Shown: in pieces, positions 12,201-19,666 of the stretch
Numbering within the stretch: position 1 is the first letter of the stretch
How the letters are laid out: every line of letters begins with the position of its first letter
Source of the DNA: Calditrichota bacterium
GTDB taxonomy: Bacteria > Electryoneota > AABM5-125-24 > Hatepunaeales > Hatepunaeaceae
Assembly (NCBI GenBank): GCA_018644935.1
Contig: JABGPL010000024.1
Location: forward strand, 1 to 49,410
Direction: 5' to 3'
DNA length: 49,410 bases
The notes under the pieces: model-generated
Databases searched by the model: none
Told to the model about the DNA's origin: nothing
What the model saw: only the letters and a program-made list of their open reading frames with translations
Made by a program: the position numbers and the translations under genes

Positions 12201-12876
12201 ACTCATCATTCAGATCGAGGATTAATAAATCGATTTGAGCGGGGGCCTCACCAGGTCTGCCGAAAATGATACAGAACAACAAATCACGTTCAGGATCTAC
12301 AGTGCAGGACATTAAATATCCACCAATTTCTGCGTTTCCAAGATCATTACCCTCGAGGTCATAGCGAATAATGTAAGTATTTTGCCACTGTGCCGCGTAG
12401 AAAACACCATCATAGTAGGTTCCCCCGAGTGGTGGGACATTCGGCTGAACCTCGGCAACAACTTCCAGTTCTCCACCAATATCTCTGTATCCGGTAAAGA
12501 AACCCTCTGTTGGGAGCCCGGTGTTAGGATCAATAATCGTGTGGGTGACCCACATGATATCGTTTTCAAAGTCTTGCCCGAAACCGAAAGAGCCGGCATG
12601 AGCACATTCATATTCATCCAAAACATCACCCGGATTATCACGGCGTGGTCCTTGTTGCATTTCTTCCTCACGCCTGACCCCCATATAACGAGTTGAATAC
12701 TCAACATCCTCATCAGCGTCATTAATCAGGACAAATTCGGTGACCACTTCATCACCGGGCTCAATATATGTTCCAAACCCAATCGGATCTGCAGTAATGG
12801 TGCCAATTGCTTCCAAAGGTAGAATGAAGGGCAGGATTAGCAAAATCAGGTAATAGTGATTTCTAAATGCCAACAT
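9283..12876 (-). CDS. Large secreted protein: propeller-like halves, BACON-like and carboxypeptidase-regulatory-like domains, C-terminal sorting domain
   Basis: Secreted or surface protein of 1197 residues with unknown ligand. The signal peptide MLAFRNHYYLILLILPF...LEAIG is followed by two similar halves of WD/NHL-like propeller sequence. Each half ends in a BACON-like segment (NWLTVDPEEGVIPGGE; DWFILDPTEGVIEADQ). Between them is a carboxypeptidase-regulatory-like domain (NITGTVTDAGTGDAMGDVQI). Two tandem GWNMVS/GWQMIA modules containing GRFYSPAFGFNN and GRFYSVPFGFSN follow. The last 85 or so residues are a type IX-like sorting domain (IYPNPFNSTTEITFSL...DLTGREISKL...SGMYLVRL...KLMLVR). An open frame extends to 12996, but I place the start at 12876 because a GGAG Shine-Dalgarno precedes that ATG, the signal peptide begins there, and a strong promoter overlaps the upstream extension. 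Transport by a type IX or analogous system is inferred from the family of the C-terminal domain. Confidence 0.88.
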   Translation of the reverse strand: MLAFRNHYYLILLILPFILPLEAIGTITADPIGFGTYIEPGDEVVTEFVLINDADEDVEYSTRYMGVRREEEMQQGPRRDNPGDVLDEYECAHAGSFGFGQDFENDIMWVTHTIIDPNTGLPTEGFFTGYRDIGGELEVVAEVQPNVPPLGGTYYDGVFYAAQWQNTYIIRYDLEGNDLGNAEIGGYLMSCTVDPERDLLFCIIFGRPGEAPAQIDLLILDLNDELNLVGQVDNLLDGENFEDFRGRIYWAREHEDGHLWVSWRPDPNDENFFAWQVDIQENEDGEWTWEEIQHFPVATDTRSFGIGHDGQNLWVGRMNEAVIVITDDGINEPNWLTVDPEEGVIPGGEVAELEAFIAPGELEPGIYHTILQFNLSDENQPRFEMSLVMSLETVTRNITGTVTDAGTGDAMGDVQISMSPFLLTRFSAQNGEFEFNSLPEGVYELSFSAEDYLPLTVEAEIVEGEQDVDLDVQMLWSEFDPAFERIERELALEDEAVVEFSVHNGGTGQVSFISERTIEGGADVDPWTLRNDFNLGAEVDDSRILGVVFINGRYYVSGSNDNNPTIYIFNGEGELVDTFPQPTESARGFKDLAWDGEFIWGIDSDFVTGFTTEGEVGATFESPFNPAVAIAYDPGRDWLWISGTTTDIQGFDRGGNFQAEIDRQGMRIYGLAYWPDDPDGMPLYIFANLDQVQTLFKLDPDGEEIQMAAQLEPELGGSPSAAFITNTYDVYSWVLMTINNDGADDRLDIWQLATRRDWFILDPTEGVIEADQDMPLTLTLNSTALTPETYRGFLNFTHDGRGGELVIPVVLTVGDGPAPTERTLEFDLGWNMVSVNLQPEPENILELMEPLVAEDLLLLLKDGQGRFYSPAFGFNNIPRWNAAEGYMIKLGEAAELTLEGMSIPADQPIPLNDGWQMIAYYPREPVEAVVALSGIVEQLELAKDGAGRFYSVPFGFSNMGDLREGSGYLVKMDGAADLVYNVPDGRFAFDKGNPNKIIAGDDFPLHLNTGENMSLLLLTTTKEQTEVGVYAHGELEGSGFVIDGTGGIAIWGDDPTTDEIDGAIAGDELEVRIFTEGRETSANIEWIIGKATYETNGFAAVELQMPTTTPSDFGLTSIYPNPFNSTTEITFSLSDPGRVTLSVFDLTGREISKLVNSNLKAGHHTTTWDATDISSGMYLVRLNSDGQETIGKLMLVR

Positions 12877-12967
12877 GTTTCGCTCCAGCTGTATAATAAT
12901 TTTGAAACTCCGAATCTCAATTCGGTCGAATGGGTTGCAGTAGATTAAAAGCCGTTCATATTCAGAA

Positions 12968-12996
12968 ATAGTAAGCAATAATTGGGTTATTGTCAA
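12968..12996 (-). promoter_or_regulatory. Sigma-70-like promoter of the 9283-12876 gene
   Basis: On the minus strand TTGACA (complement of 12991-12996), a spacer of exactly 17 bases, and TACTAT (complement of 12968-12973). This predicts transcription starting near 12961 and an 85-base leader before the ATG at 12876. Confidence 0.6.
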
Positions 12997-13145
12997 GGTT
13001 GTTTTTATGCATCAGTGAAAGAATAGGCTGTGATATAAATTGAATTCTCCCCTGAAAACTCAATCTGAATCAATCAAGGCAAAATATGTAAAAAGGTGTG
13101 CGTATCATTTACACCAAGTGCTCTGCCACTAAGTCTTCAGTATTC

Positions 13146-13174
13146 TTGACTTATTTAATAAAATAGGTTAACTT
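13146..13174 (+). promoter_or_regulatory. Possible promoter of the PKD-CapA gene
   Basis: TTGACT at 13146-13151, 17-base spacer, TAACTT at 13169-13174. The -35 is good and the -10 is poor by the sigma-70 consensus, although TAACTTGA also resembles the TAnnTTTG element of Bacteroidota. Initiation would fall about 20 bases before the ATG. Confidence 0.35.
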
Positions 13175-13203
13175 GAAATGTTACCAATTTTTCTGGAAAT
13201 CGC

Positions 13204-16200
13204 ATGTCTATGAAAGTTTCGAAATTCATACTTGTTTTATTGCTCGCCGGAGCTGTATTTGCGGGTAGACAGGTTCGGACGATAGATCAACTGCAAGATG
13301 AGATTGGGAAAACCTCTGATTATGGTCAAATCAAAGTTGATCAACTTATTATTGAGACAGATGGCAATGATATTATTCTGAAGTGGAATAATTCAAGGCA
13401 GTCACACCCTCAAACCGGCTCCTCACTATCAGGCTACAGGATAGAATGCGGGAACAACCTGATAAGCATGCGACAACTTACCTCGACCAGAAACTCCACT
13501 TTTCGACACTCAGGTTTTGCAGATCATAAAGGTTTGTACTATACAGTTATTCCTGTTTATGAAGGTGAAGAACCATTAAAATTTCCCGGTCGTATTCGAC
13601 GAGATGGCAGTATTCTTCTCGATTTTGAAGATGGGGAACTTAACCTTCTTCCATTCGGGGATCAGGAGGATGTTGATCCTGATGCATGGGAAGTGTCTGA
13701 TGAGGAGCGATTACCGGAAAGTGAACACTCACTGAAATTGTTTGGAAATACCTGGAAAAAGTTACCCTTTCAAAGAGCGGTTTTGACCGACACAACCGTT
13801 TGGACGATTGGTGTTTTTTCAGATGATCCTCGAAATAGTTACGCTCAAATGCAAGCATTTGGTATTGGTGACGGTGAAAATGAGGTTTATTACGTATTCA
13901 GGGGTATCAGGAGTATTTGGGAGCACGAATGGGTCGTTGCAACTCAAGATGTATACCCTCGTGGGCAGTGGCATGAATTCCGCCTTGCGGTTGGTTATGA
14001 TTTTAAAATAAGACATGGTTACCTACCGTCGATAGATGAGATCTATTTCATTAATGACAACGATGAAATAAACAACCCGGTAACGGTTTACTTTGATGAT
14101 ATCAAAGACATTACCGAATCAATGCTTCCTGAACCGAAACCTAAGATCCGCTGGAGATTCCGGGATGATATAGAAGCTGTGGGATATCCCGTTGCTTTTA
14201 CTTCAACAGTGGATAATCGCGACGAAGAAGATGAGATGTCTTATGAATGGGACTTTGGAGATGGATTATCAAGCGAATTGCCGAATCCAGTTCATGTTTA
14301 CAAATCCGACGGTATTTATACTGCATCCCTGATTGTTGAAGACCAAGTTGGTCGAGCGGGATATGCTAAAACAGTTATTGAAACTGGAAATGTCCGCACA
14401 CCTAATCGCATATCAGCCATATTCACCGGTGATATAATGATCGGGCGACGGTACATTCGAAACGGTGGGTATATTCAACAGAACGGACCGGAGGCGGTTT
14501 TTGAACGTATCGTTGACAGGTTCTCTCAAGCTGATATACGTGTTACAAATCTTGAAATACTCCTCACCGATGCCCAAACAGAACATCCAACGAAGGGAAT
14601 AGCTTTCAGTACATGGCCTGCGAACGTAACCGGACTGACATATGCTGGTATTGATATTGCTATGCTGGCAAATAATCACATGAGTGATTTTTTACATCGC
14701 GGATTGGAGCAGACGATAGAAGTTCTTGACGCAGCTGGGATTGGTCATAATGGAGCAGGTATGACCGAGTACGAGGCGTTGAAGCCGGTTTTTCGAACCA
14801 TTAATGGTATCCGTGTTGGCTTTCTTTCTTTTTGCAATCGAACCGGTCGGGATTATAACTCCCGCCCATTCTTAGATGCGACATTTGACACTTTCGGTTA
14901 TGCATATTTTTCAGCTGATAACATAATCAGAAGTGTACCTGAAGCTGCTGCTCAGTGCGATTTATTGGTGATGTATACACATGGGGGGTGGGAATATGAA
15001 ACAGCTCCAACAACGCATGACCCGGATGGAAATCCTATTGAGCCATTTAATCCGGCGCGTGATGAAGAACCTCCCAGGCATATTGCCAAACGTGATTCGG
15101 CAATGCGCGAGCTGGAGCAACTCGCAATCGATCTCGGGGTCGGATTGGTAATTGGCGGGCACCCGCATGTATTACAAGGACTTGAAGTATACAATAACGT
15201 TGTTATCGCACATTCGATGGGTAACTTCGTATTTGACCAGAACTTCTTTGAAACCTGGCCTTCAATGATTGTTGATGCCAAAATCGGCAGAGACGGAGTT
15301 GAAGAGGTGTTCGTCGAGCCATTTTTTGTGGACAGATACCTCCCGACGCAGGCCGTTGGGGGACTGGGCAGGAAAATAATTGATCGCCTAGCAGGATATT
15401 CCTATGACCTGAATGCACAGCTTGTGCCTGAATATAACAGGATGAGAGCTAAGATTGCACTTCACGGTGACGATGTGAGAACCAATACAAACGAACATGC
15501 AGTTTCAGCACCGATGAGATTTGACGAGGACAGAGGAGTTTATCGGTCCGGTCCGATTAAACTATCTGATGCTGGTTTTATTTCACGAATCGTGAGTATA
15601 ACTCCTGATGCACAGGATCCGGAATGGAGAGTCTCACTTGGTCGTGATGCTTTGTTGGTGGGAAATATGGAGCTCGAAGGTGCCGACATCTGGAATTATA
15701 ACTCCGGATCAGAAGGGCGAACTGATGCAATCGCTCGAACTGGCAGATATTCATCATATCTTATCCGTCAAGAAGGATGGCAGGACGGTGTGACGGATTT
15801 GATACAGCGAATTCCTGTAAATGCAGAGATTGACAGACTAACACTCAGCGGTTGGTTACGTACCACTAATGCAAGGGATGCAAGACTGTCTTCCCGATTT
15901 TACAGCGATCGATACCAGGATCGTCGAGTTGGGCAGGACCAGCCTGTAGATGAGAATTTACAGGGTGACAACGACTGGACATTCCGCTGGGGAGAATTGG
16001 AAGTCCCCGATGGAGCATTATTCTTGAACATTCGTTGGCAGATGTGGGGAGCAGAAGAAGAACCGAATCAAGTTTGGGCTGACGACGTTGAAGTTGTAAA
16101 ATGGGAACCATTTATTCCATTTGAAGGTCACTTAGGAATTGATTTTCCGAACGACTTGTATTATCTTCAAGTAGAGACCCGTCGTCCGATGGAGGAAATT

Positions 16201-16239
16201 GAAGTGATTTATCGGACAAGCAGACTTGAAATTCAGTAA
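13204..16239 (+). CDS. Secreted multidomain protein with PKD and CapA-type metallophosphatase-like domain
   Basis: 1011 residues with signal peptide SKFILVLLLAGAVFA. Then: a fibronectin-III-like segment (about 45-130; NDIILKWNNS, YYTVIPVY); a jelly-roll/carbohydrate-binding-like stretch (130-310); a PKD domain (about 315-395; YEWDFGDG, NPVHVYKSDGIYTASLIV); and a CapA/PGA_cap domain (403-712; FTGDIMIGRR, VTNLEILLT, MLANNHMSDF, THGGWEYE, IGGHPHVLQGLE, SMGNFVFDQ). The C-terminal jelly-roll-like tail (820-985) ends without a sorting signal. CapA proteins take part in poly-gamma-glutamate capsule synthesis or attachment and share the calcineurin-like fold; the D, N and H motifs here look intact. 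The substrate is unknown. The ATG at 13210 (MKVSK) is an alternative start and no strong Shine-Dalgarno is present. The next gene, 59 bases on, is probably co-transcribed. Confidence 0.88.
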   Translation: MSMKVSKFILVLLLAGAVFAGRQVRTIDQLQDEIGKTSDYGQIKVDQLIIETDGNDIILKWNNSRQSHPQTGSSLSGYRIECGNNLISMRQLTSTRNSTFRHSGFADHKGLYYTVIPVYEGEEPLKFPGRIRRDGSILLDFEDGELNLLPFGDQEDVDPDAWEVSDEERLPESEHSLKLFGNTWKKLPFQRAVLTDTTVWTIGVFSDDPRNSYAQMQAFGIGDGENEVYYVFRGIRSIWEHEWVVATQDVYPRGQWHEFRLAVGYDFKIRHGYLPSIDEIYFINDNDEINNPVTVYFDDIKDITESMLPEPKPKIRWRFRDDIEAVGYPVAFTSTVDNRDEEDEMSYEWDFGDGLSSELPNPVHVYKSDGIYTASLIVEDQVGRAGYAKTVIETGNVRTPNRISAIFTGDIMIGRRYIRNGGYIQQNGPEAVFERIVDRFSQADIRVTNLEILLTDAQTEHPTKGIAFSTWPANVTGLTYAGIDIAMLANNHMSDFLHRGLEQTIEVLDAAGIGHNGAGMTEYEALKPVFRTINGIRVGFLSFCNRTGRDYNSRPFLDATFDTFGYAYFSADNIIRSVPEAAAQCDLLVMYTHGGWEYETAPTTHDPDGNPIEPFNPARDEEPPRHIAKRDSAMRELEQLAIDLGVGLVIGGHPHVLQGLEVYNNVVIAHSMGNFVFDQNFFETWPSMIVDAKIGRDGVEEVFVEPFFVDRYLPTQAVGGLGRKIIDRLAGYSYDLNAQLVPEYNRMRAKIALHGDDVRTNTNEHAVSAPMRFDEDRGVYRSGPIKLSDAGFISRIVSITPDAQDPEWRVSLGRDALLVGNMELEGADIWNYNSGSEGRTDAIARTGRYSSYLIRQEGWQDGVTDLIQRIPVNAEIDRLTLSGWLRTTNARDARLSSRFYSDRYQDRRVGQDQPVDENLQGDNDWTFRWGELEVPDGALFLNIRWQMWGAEEEPNQVWADDVEVVKWEPFIPFEGHLGIDFPNDLYYLQVETRRPMEEIEVIYRTSRLEIQ

Positions 16240-16298
16240 AAAAAACCAAGGCATCCCGAGACAATAGCGTTTCCTGGCGAAAACTGAGGGAAAAAAAC

Positions 16299-17693
16299 AT
16301 GAAAAAAACAAATTTATTCATAGCAATTTTTGCAATACTTCTGGCATTAGGTGTAGCGAATTACACAGAAGCTGTCCCACAGGAAGATGTGGTCGGTTTT
16401 TGGACAATCGAACTGCAACCAGGGTACAACTTTGTAACATTCCCCGTTTTGCCGGATACACCAACACTCGCAGAGGTGATTGGTAATCAGCTCGGAGCGG
16501 TAGATATTACAACTTGGGATGACCGCATTGGTGGATACAGGTGGGCGCATTATGATCCTGAATCACATCAATGGACAGGGAACCTTTTCTTGCTGAGTCG
16601 GGGCGTTGGTTACTGGTTCAATCTGATTGATGCTGAAGAAGCACAGAGTCTGATGACCAAGGGCCACCCGGAAGTGTATACCAGATTCAGACTTAATCAG
16701 TTAGGTGGTGGTTGGAATTATTACGGACCAACAATTGGTCGTGATCAGGAAATCACTGAACTGAGTGCAAGCCATCCCGGAGCATTGCTCCTTAGCTGGA
16801 ACAACGAACTGGATCGGTTCGATCTTGCCGAGAGCATCAGAGAGAGCGAATGGTTCTCACCTGAGTTTGATGTATTGGCTCCTGATCAGGCGTATATGGT
16901 CTTCCAAAACGATAGAAGTATCAGACCAATCGGACCTCCGATGCAGTTGGAAGCAGAGCATGCAGAATTCATTGATAACAGTACTGATGATCCGTCAAGA
17001 GACGGTGGAATTCATGATGAGGTCGCATATGTTAATCCTCCATGGCCACTGATTGTCGGAAATCGTGATGGACTGGCTGTCTGTTTTGAAAATGGTGAAG
17101 CTTGCAGCAACGAGATCGTCCTCAACGTAATACGGGAAAGTTTGAGAATCGGTCTGAATGGTAACCTTGAACCATTCGCAGAGAACATTGATCGTTTCGA
17201 AATTCCAGGTGGCGGTATTGAACCAGGAAAGTTCAGAATCGCTTTGACCGTTGGTGAATCGGCACAATTCCTGAATCCGGGAGACAGAGTATATTTAACA
17301 GTAGAAGGACCACGTGGATCAAGCACTCGCTCAACTTCGTTCGAGATTCCCTACACTGATGATCGCTTTATACCAGATGTCAGTTTCCCGAGTCCTTTGA
17401 TTGCTTCAGGCGAGAACAATGCAATTGCCCCTCGCGAATTTGCAGTTGCTGCTCCATTCCCGAACCCGTTCAACGACCGTTTCTCAGTCGAGTTCAATCT
17501 CCCCGAAACGGCTCCTGTTGACTACAAAATGTTCGACTTGCAGGGACGCGAAGTCTACAGCGCTTCCCGCCCGATGACAGCTGGACTGCATCGCTTGACA
17601 ATCCAGGCAAATGGTATCTCAACAGGCATTTACCTGCTCGAGATCAAAGCCAAAGGCAACAGAGGATTAGCCAAGGTTGCACATGTGAAGTAG
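16299..17693 (+). CDS. Secreted protein with C-terminal sorting domain
   Basis: 464 residues. The signal peptide is MKKTNLFIAIFAILLALGVA. It is followed by GYNFVTFPVLPDTPTLAEVI and a second unit with GGGWNYYGPTIG, the same two-copy 'GW-N-hydrophobic' module seen in the 1197-residue protein. A beta-rich domain (about 225-355) precedes a C-terminal sorting domain from about 378 (FPNPFNDRFSVEFNLP...DLQGREVY...STGIYLLEI). GAGGGA precedes the ATG by about 8 bases. A hairpin terminator follows at 17721-17748. The protein is probably exported with the PKD-CapA protein upstream. No enzymatic motif is visible. Confidence 0.85.
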   Translation: MKKTNLFIAIFAILLALGVANYTEAVPQEDVVGFWTIELQPGYNFVTFPVLPDTPTLAEVIGNQLGAVDITTWDDRIGGYRWAHYDPESHQWTGNLFLLSRGVGYWFNLIDAEEAQSLMTKGHPEVYTRFRLNQLGGGWNYYGPTIGRDQEITELSASHPGALLLSWNNELDRFDLAESIRESEWFSPEFDVLAPDQAYMVFQNDRSIRPIGPPMQLEAEHAEFIDNSTDDPSRDGGIHDEVAYVNPPWPLIVGNRDGLAVCFENGEACSNEIVLNVIRESLRIGLNGNLEPFAENIDRFEIPGGGIEPGKFRIALTVGESAQFLNPGDRVYLTVEGPRGSSTRSTSFEIPYTDDRFIPDVSFPSPLIASGENNAIAPREFAVAAPFPNPFNDRFSVEFNLPETAPVDYKMFDLQGREVYSASRPMTAGLHRLTIQANGISTGIYLLEIKAKGNRGLAKVAHVK

Positions 17694-17720
17694 GGTGTGG
17701 ATCACATAATAGATTATTCC

Positions 17721-17760
17721 GAACCGCCGGGCGTAAACCTGGCGGTTCGTGGTTTTGCAT
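17721..17760 (+). terminator. Hairpin terminator behind the 464-residue secreted protein
   Basis: GAACCGCCGGG pairs with CCTGGCGGTTC (one mismatch) across a 6-base loop, followed by GTGGTTTTG. The T-tract is short. Confidence 0.6.
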
Positions 17761-17830
17761 TGTAGGGGTTGAAAATTTTCAACCCTTTTTTTTGTTTTAA
17801 AGGTCTAACCACTAAGACACCAGAGCACGA
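17758..17830 (+). repeat. Left arm of a degenerate inverted repeat flanking the methyltransferase gene
   Basis: The sequence runs from the GGGGTTGAAAATTTTCAACCC palindrome through CTAACCACTAAGACACCAGAGCACGAAGG. Its reverse complement resembles 18575-18655 with mismatches and small indels. Confidence 0.5.
17766..17793 (+). terminator. Perfect palindrome followed by eight T: intrinsic terminator
   Basis: GGGTTGAAAATTTTCAACCC at 17766-17785 is a perfect 20-base palindrome followed directly by T8. It is a second, stronger stop for plus-strand transcription and also part of the left arm of the inverted repeat around the methyltransferase gene. Confidence 0.75.
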
Positions 17831-17871
17831 AGGAAAAGCTTTGGGTATTCGCTGTAATAATCATTGAATCA

Positions 17872-18558
17872 ATGTTTCATAATGCGGTCAGGATTTTGTA
17901 CTTTTTAGTGTTGGTTTTATTTAACATCGGAAAAGTACTCTTGAAATCGGATAGCGAACACTGGGACATGGTCTTTAACGAACGTGAAGAATCCCAGTTA
18001 GGTTGGTTTGAGAAGGATTTTTTGCAAACATTCAGACTATTGAACTTGATTCCGGATTGGCAGAAATCAACTATATTATTACCCGGTGTAGGGACTTCAA
18101 AGCTGGTTGAGGAACTTATCAGACACGGATGCAGGTTGATTCTAAATGACATAAGCCCGGAAGCAATAAGCAAGGTCAACAGTCGTCTACTTGAAAAGAA
18201 GGCAAACATAACATGGTTGTGTCAGGATATTTCACAGCCTCTCCCAGAGAGTTCTCCTCCTGTTGATATCTGGATTGACCGTGCGGTATTGCACTTCTTT
18301 ACAGATCAAAATGACATTAAGGGCTACTTCGCAAACTTGAAATCATACCTTAAACCGGGAGGTTACGCAATTTTCGCGGAATTTTCATTAACCGGTCGCG
18401 AGAAGTGTGCCCACCTTAAACTCCATCGCTATTCAGTGGATGAAATCAGCGATAGGCTGGGGGAGTCTTTTAAATTAATATCGAGTTTTGATTTCACATT
18501 TACTAATCCGCGAGGTGAACCAAGACCATACATTTATGCTTTGTATAAAAGGAATTAG
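17872..18558 (+). CDS. Class I SAM-dependent methyltransferase
   Basis: 228 residues. After an N-terminal stretch the typical small-molecule methyltransferase order is seen: HWDMVFNEREESQLGWFEKD, motif I LLPGVGTSKLVEELI, acidic ND at the end of strand 2, DIWIDRAVLHFF (motif IV region), and LKPGGYAIFAEFS (post-motif). It resembles trans-aconitate/thiopurine-like methyltransferases; the substrate is unknown. With the ATG at 17872 the protein begins with a hydrophobic segment (ILYFLVLVLFNIG) unusual for the family. A TTG at 17941 preceded by GGAAAAG would give a cytosolic protein starting just before HWD, so the start is uncertain. The gene is bracketed by inverted repeats and faces the APH-type gene convergently. 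Confidence 0.8.
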   Translation: MFHNAVRILYFLVLVLFNIGKVLLKSDSEHWDMVFNEREESQLGWFEKDFLQTFRLLNLIPDWQKSTILLPGVGTSKLVEELIRHGCRLILNDISPEAISKVNSRLLEKKANITWLCQDISQPLPESSPPVDIWIDRAVLHFFTDQNDIKGYFANLKSYLKPGGYAIFAEFSLTGREKCAHLKLHRYSVDEISDRLGESFKLISSFDFTFTNPRGEPRPYIYALYKRN

Positions 18559-18574
18559 TAATAGTATAACGACA

Positions 18575-18655
18575 GACGCAATGCTTTGTGTCTTTGTATT
18601 TAGTTTTACCATTTTATAGGGATTAAAAATCTTCAACCTTTTAAATATCGGTTTT
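18575..18655 (-). repeat. Right arm of the degenerate inverted repeat; overlaps the end of the APH-type gene
   Basis: Read on the minus strand it gives AAAAGGTTGAAGATTTTTAATCCC and then ACTAAATACAAAGACACAAAG, matching the left arm in order. It supplies the last codons and stop of the gene ending at 18633. Confidence 0.5.
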
Positions 18656-19556
18656 CATGTTGATCATTTATAATATCTTCGATAATCTGTTGTTGCTTAG
18701 AAGCTTCTTCACCGGTCTTGTCTTCCCAAGATACAAGCGTAATCAAAGCTTTCCACAGAGCCCAACCGCGAGCTCGATCCCAGGTATCTGGGTCTAAATC
18801 CAATCGTGATTTGAAAGCCTCCCGACTTTCTCCAGACAGAAATGTCCATGCAATCACTAAATCACATGCAGGATCACCAACTCCCATGCCTCCAAAGTCA
18901 ATAATAGCTTCTAATCGGTGGTCTTTCACGAGGATATTTCCAACAGCGATATCGCCGTGAATCCAAACAGGATCAGAATGCCACCTGGACCTTAGAGCCT
19001 TCTCCCAGACCGCTGTTGCGGCTTTACCATCAATATGCTTTGCCGTTTGCGAAATTGCTGACATTGCTTCTTTGTTGTAAACAGATAGATTACCACCTCT
19101 GAAGAAATTGTGAGGTCCTGGTGAAGGTGCGTGAGTAGTATCGATCTCGTGCAATTCACTTAAAAACTGAGCGATGCCGGATGCAAACAGTTTCAGGCCA
19201 CTCTCCATCAGAACGTCTGCGGTCTCTCCTTCGATCCACCGATATACTGACCAGTACCACGGGTAATTTGTTGAGGGCTTTCCTACACCGAGTAACTCAG
19301 GGATGGAAATTGACAATTGCGGAGCAAGTTTCAGCAGCCATTTATGTTCCTTTCGAGCCTTTGCTGCATACCTTTCCGCACTCGGAAGTCTGATGGACAT
19401 CTCATCACCGAGATGAAATGTCCTGTTATCCCAACCGCCAGGTATGACTGGACTGATTGGTAAATCTGCCCATTGCGGAAACTGTTCGCGAATGAGGTCG
19501 GTTACCAATGGCACTGTGATCTCCGGGGTCGTGGGTGAGTATGGTTTATTTGACAT
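18633..19556 (-). CDS. Aminoglycoside phosphotransferase-family (APH) kinase
   Basis: 307 residues, full length for the family. The N-lobe has FPQWADLPISPVIPGGWDN and MSIRLPS, followed by KEHKWLLKLAPQL (nucleotide-binding lobe with catalytic Lys and Glu region) and YPWYWSVYRWIEGE. The catalytic loop is WIHGDIAVGNIL and the metal-binding motif IIDFGGMGVGDPACDL, both intact, so an active ATP-dependent small-molecule kinase is expected. Family members include antibiotic kinases but most environmental ones have unknown substrates; resistance should not be assumed. The last codons lie within the right arm of the inverted repeat described at 18575-18655. No clear Shine-Dalgarno was found. Confidence 0.88.
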   Translation of the reverse strand: MSNKPYSPTTPEITVPLVTDLIREQFPQWADLPISPVIPGGWDNRTFHLGDEMSIRLPSAERYAAKARKEHKWLLKLAPQLSISIPELLGVGKPSTNYPWYWSVYRWIEGETADVLMESGLKLFASGIAQFLSELHEIDTTHAPSPGPHNFFRGGNLSVYNKEAMSAISQTAKHIDGKAATAVWEKALRSRWHSDPVWIHGDIAVGNILVKDHRLEAIIDFGGMGVGDPACDLVIAWTFLSGESREAFKSRLDLDPDTWDRARGWALWKALITLVSWEDKTGEEASKQQQIIEDIINDQHENRYLKG

Positions 19557-19666
19557 TTATTGTCTTTGCGTGAGAAGCAGACACATCCAGAGAGCGATTG
19601 CTCCCCGGCTACACCGACTAATTCCATCCGTGATCTTCAGCTTCTTTGTGCCGATTGAGACCACAA

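Larger units (their letters stand above)
12877..13203. other. Divergent intergenic region carrying both promoters
   Basis: 327 bases separate two divergently transcribed secreted-protein genes. It holds a strong minus-strand promoter (12968-12996) and a weaker plus-strand one (13146-13174). A GGTGT...ACACC hairpin lies at 13096-13116. The following CCACTAAG-containing stretch (to about 13138) resembles the degenerate element at 17803-17830. No small gene was seen. Confidence 0.55.

Noticed and set aside
12877-12996. N-terminal extension of the 1197-residue secreted protein
   Set aside because: The promoter overlaps it and the signal peptide with its own Shine-Dalgarno starts at 12876.
18633-19556. 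APH-type gene as an antibiotic-resistance determinant
   Set aside because: Motifs show only a small-molecule kinase fold; nothing in the sequence points to a drug substrate or a resistance island.
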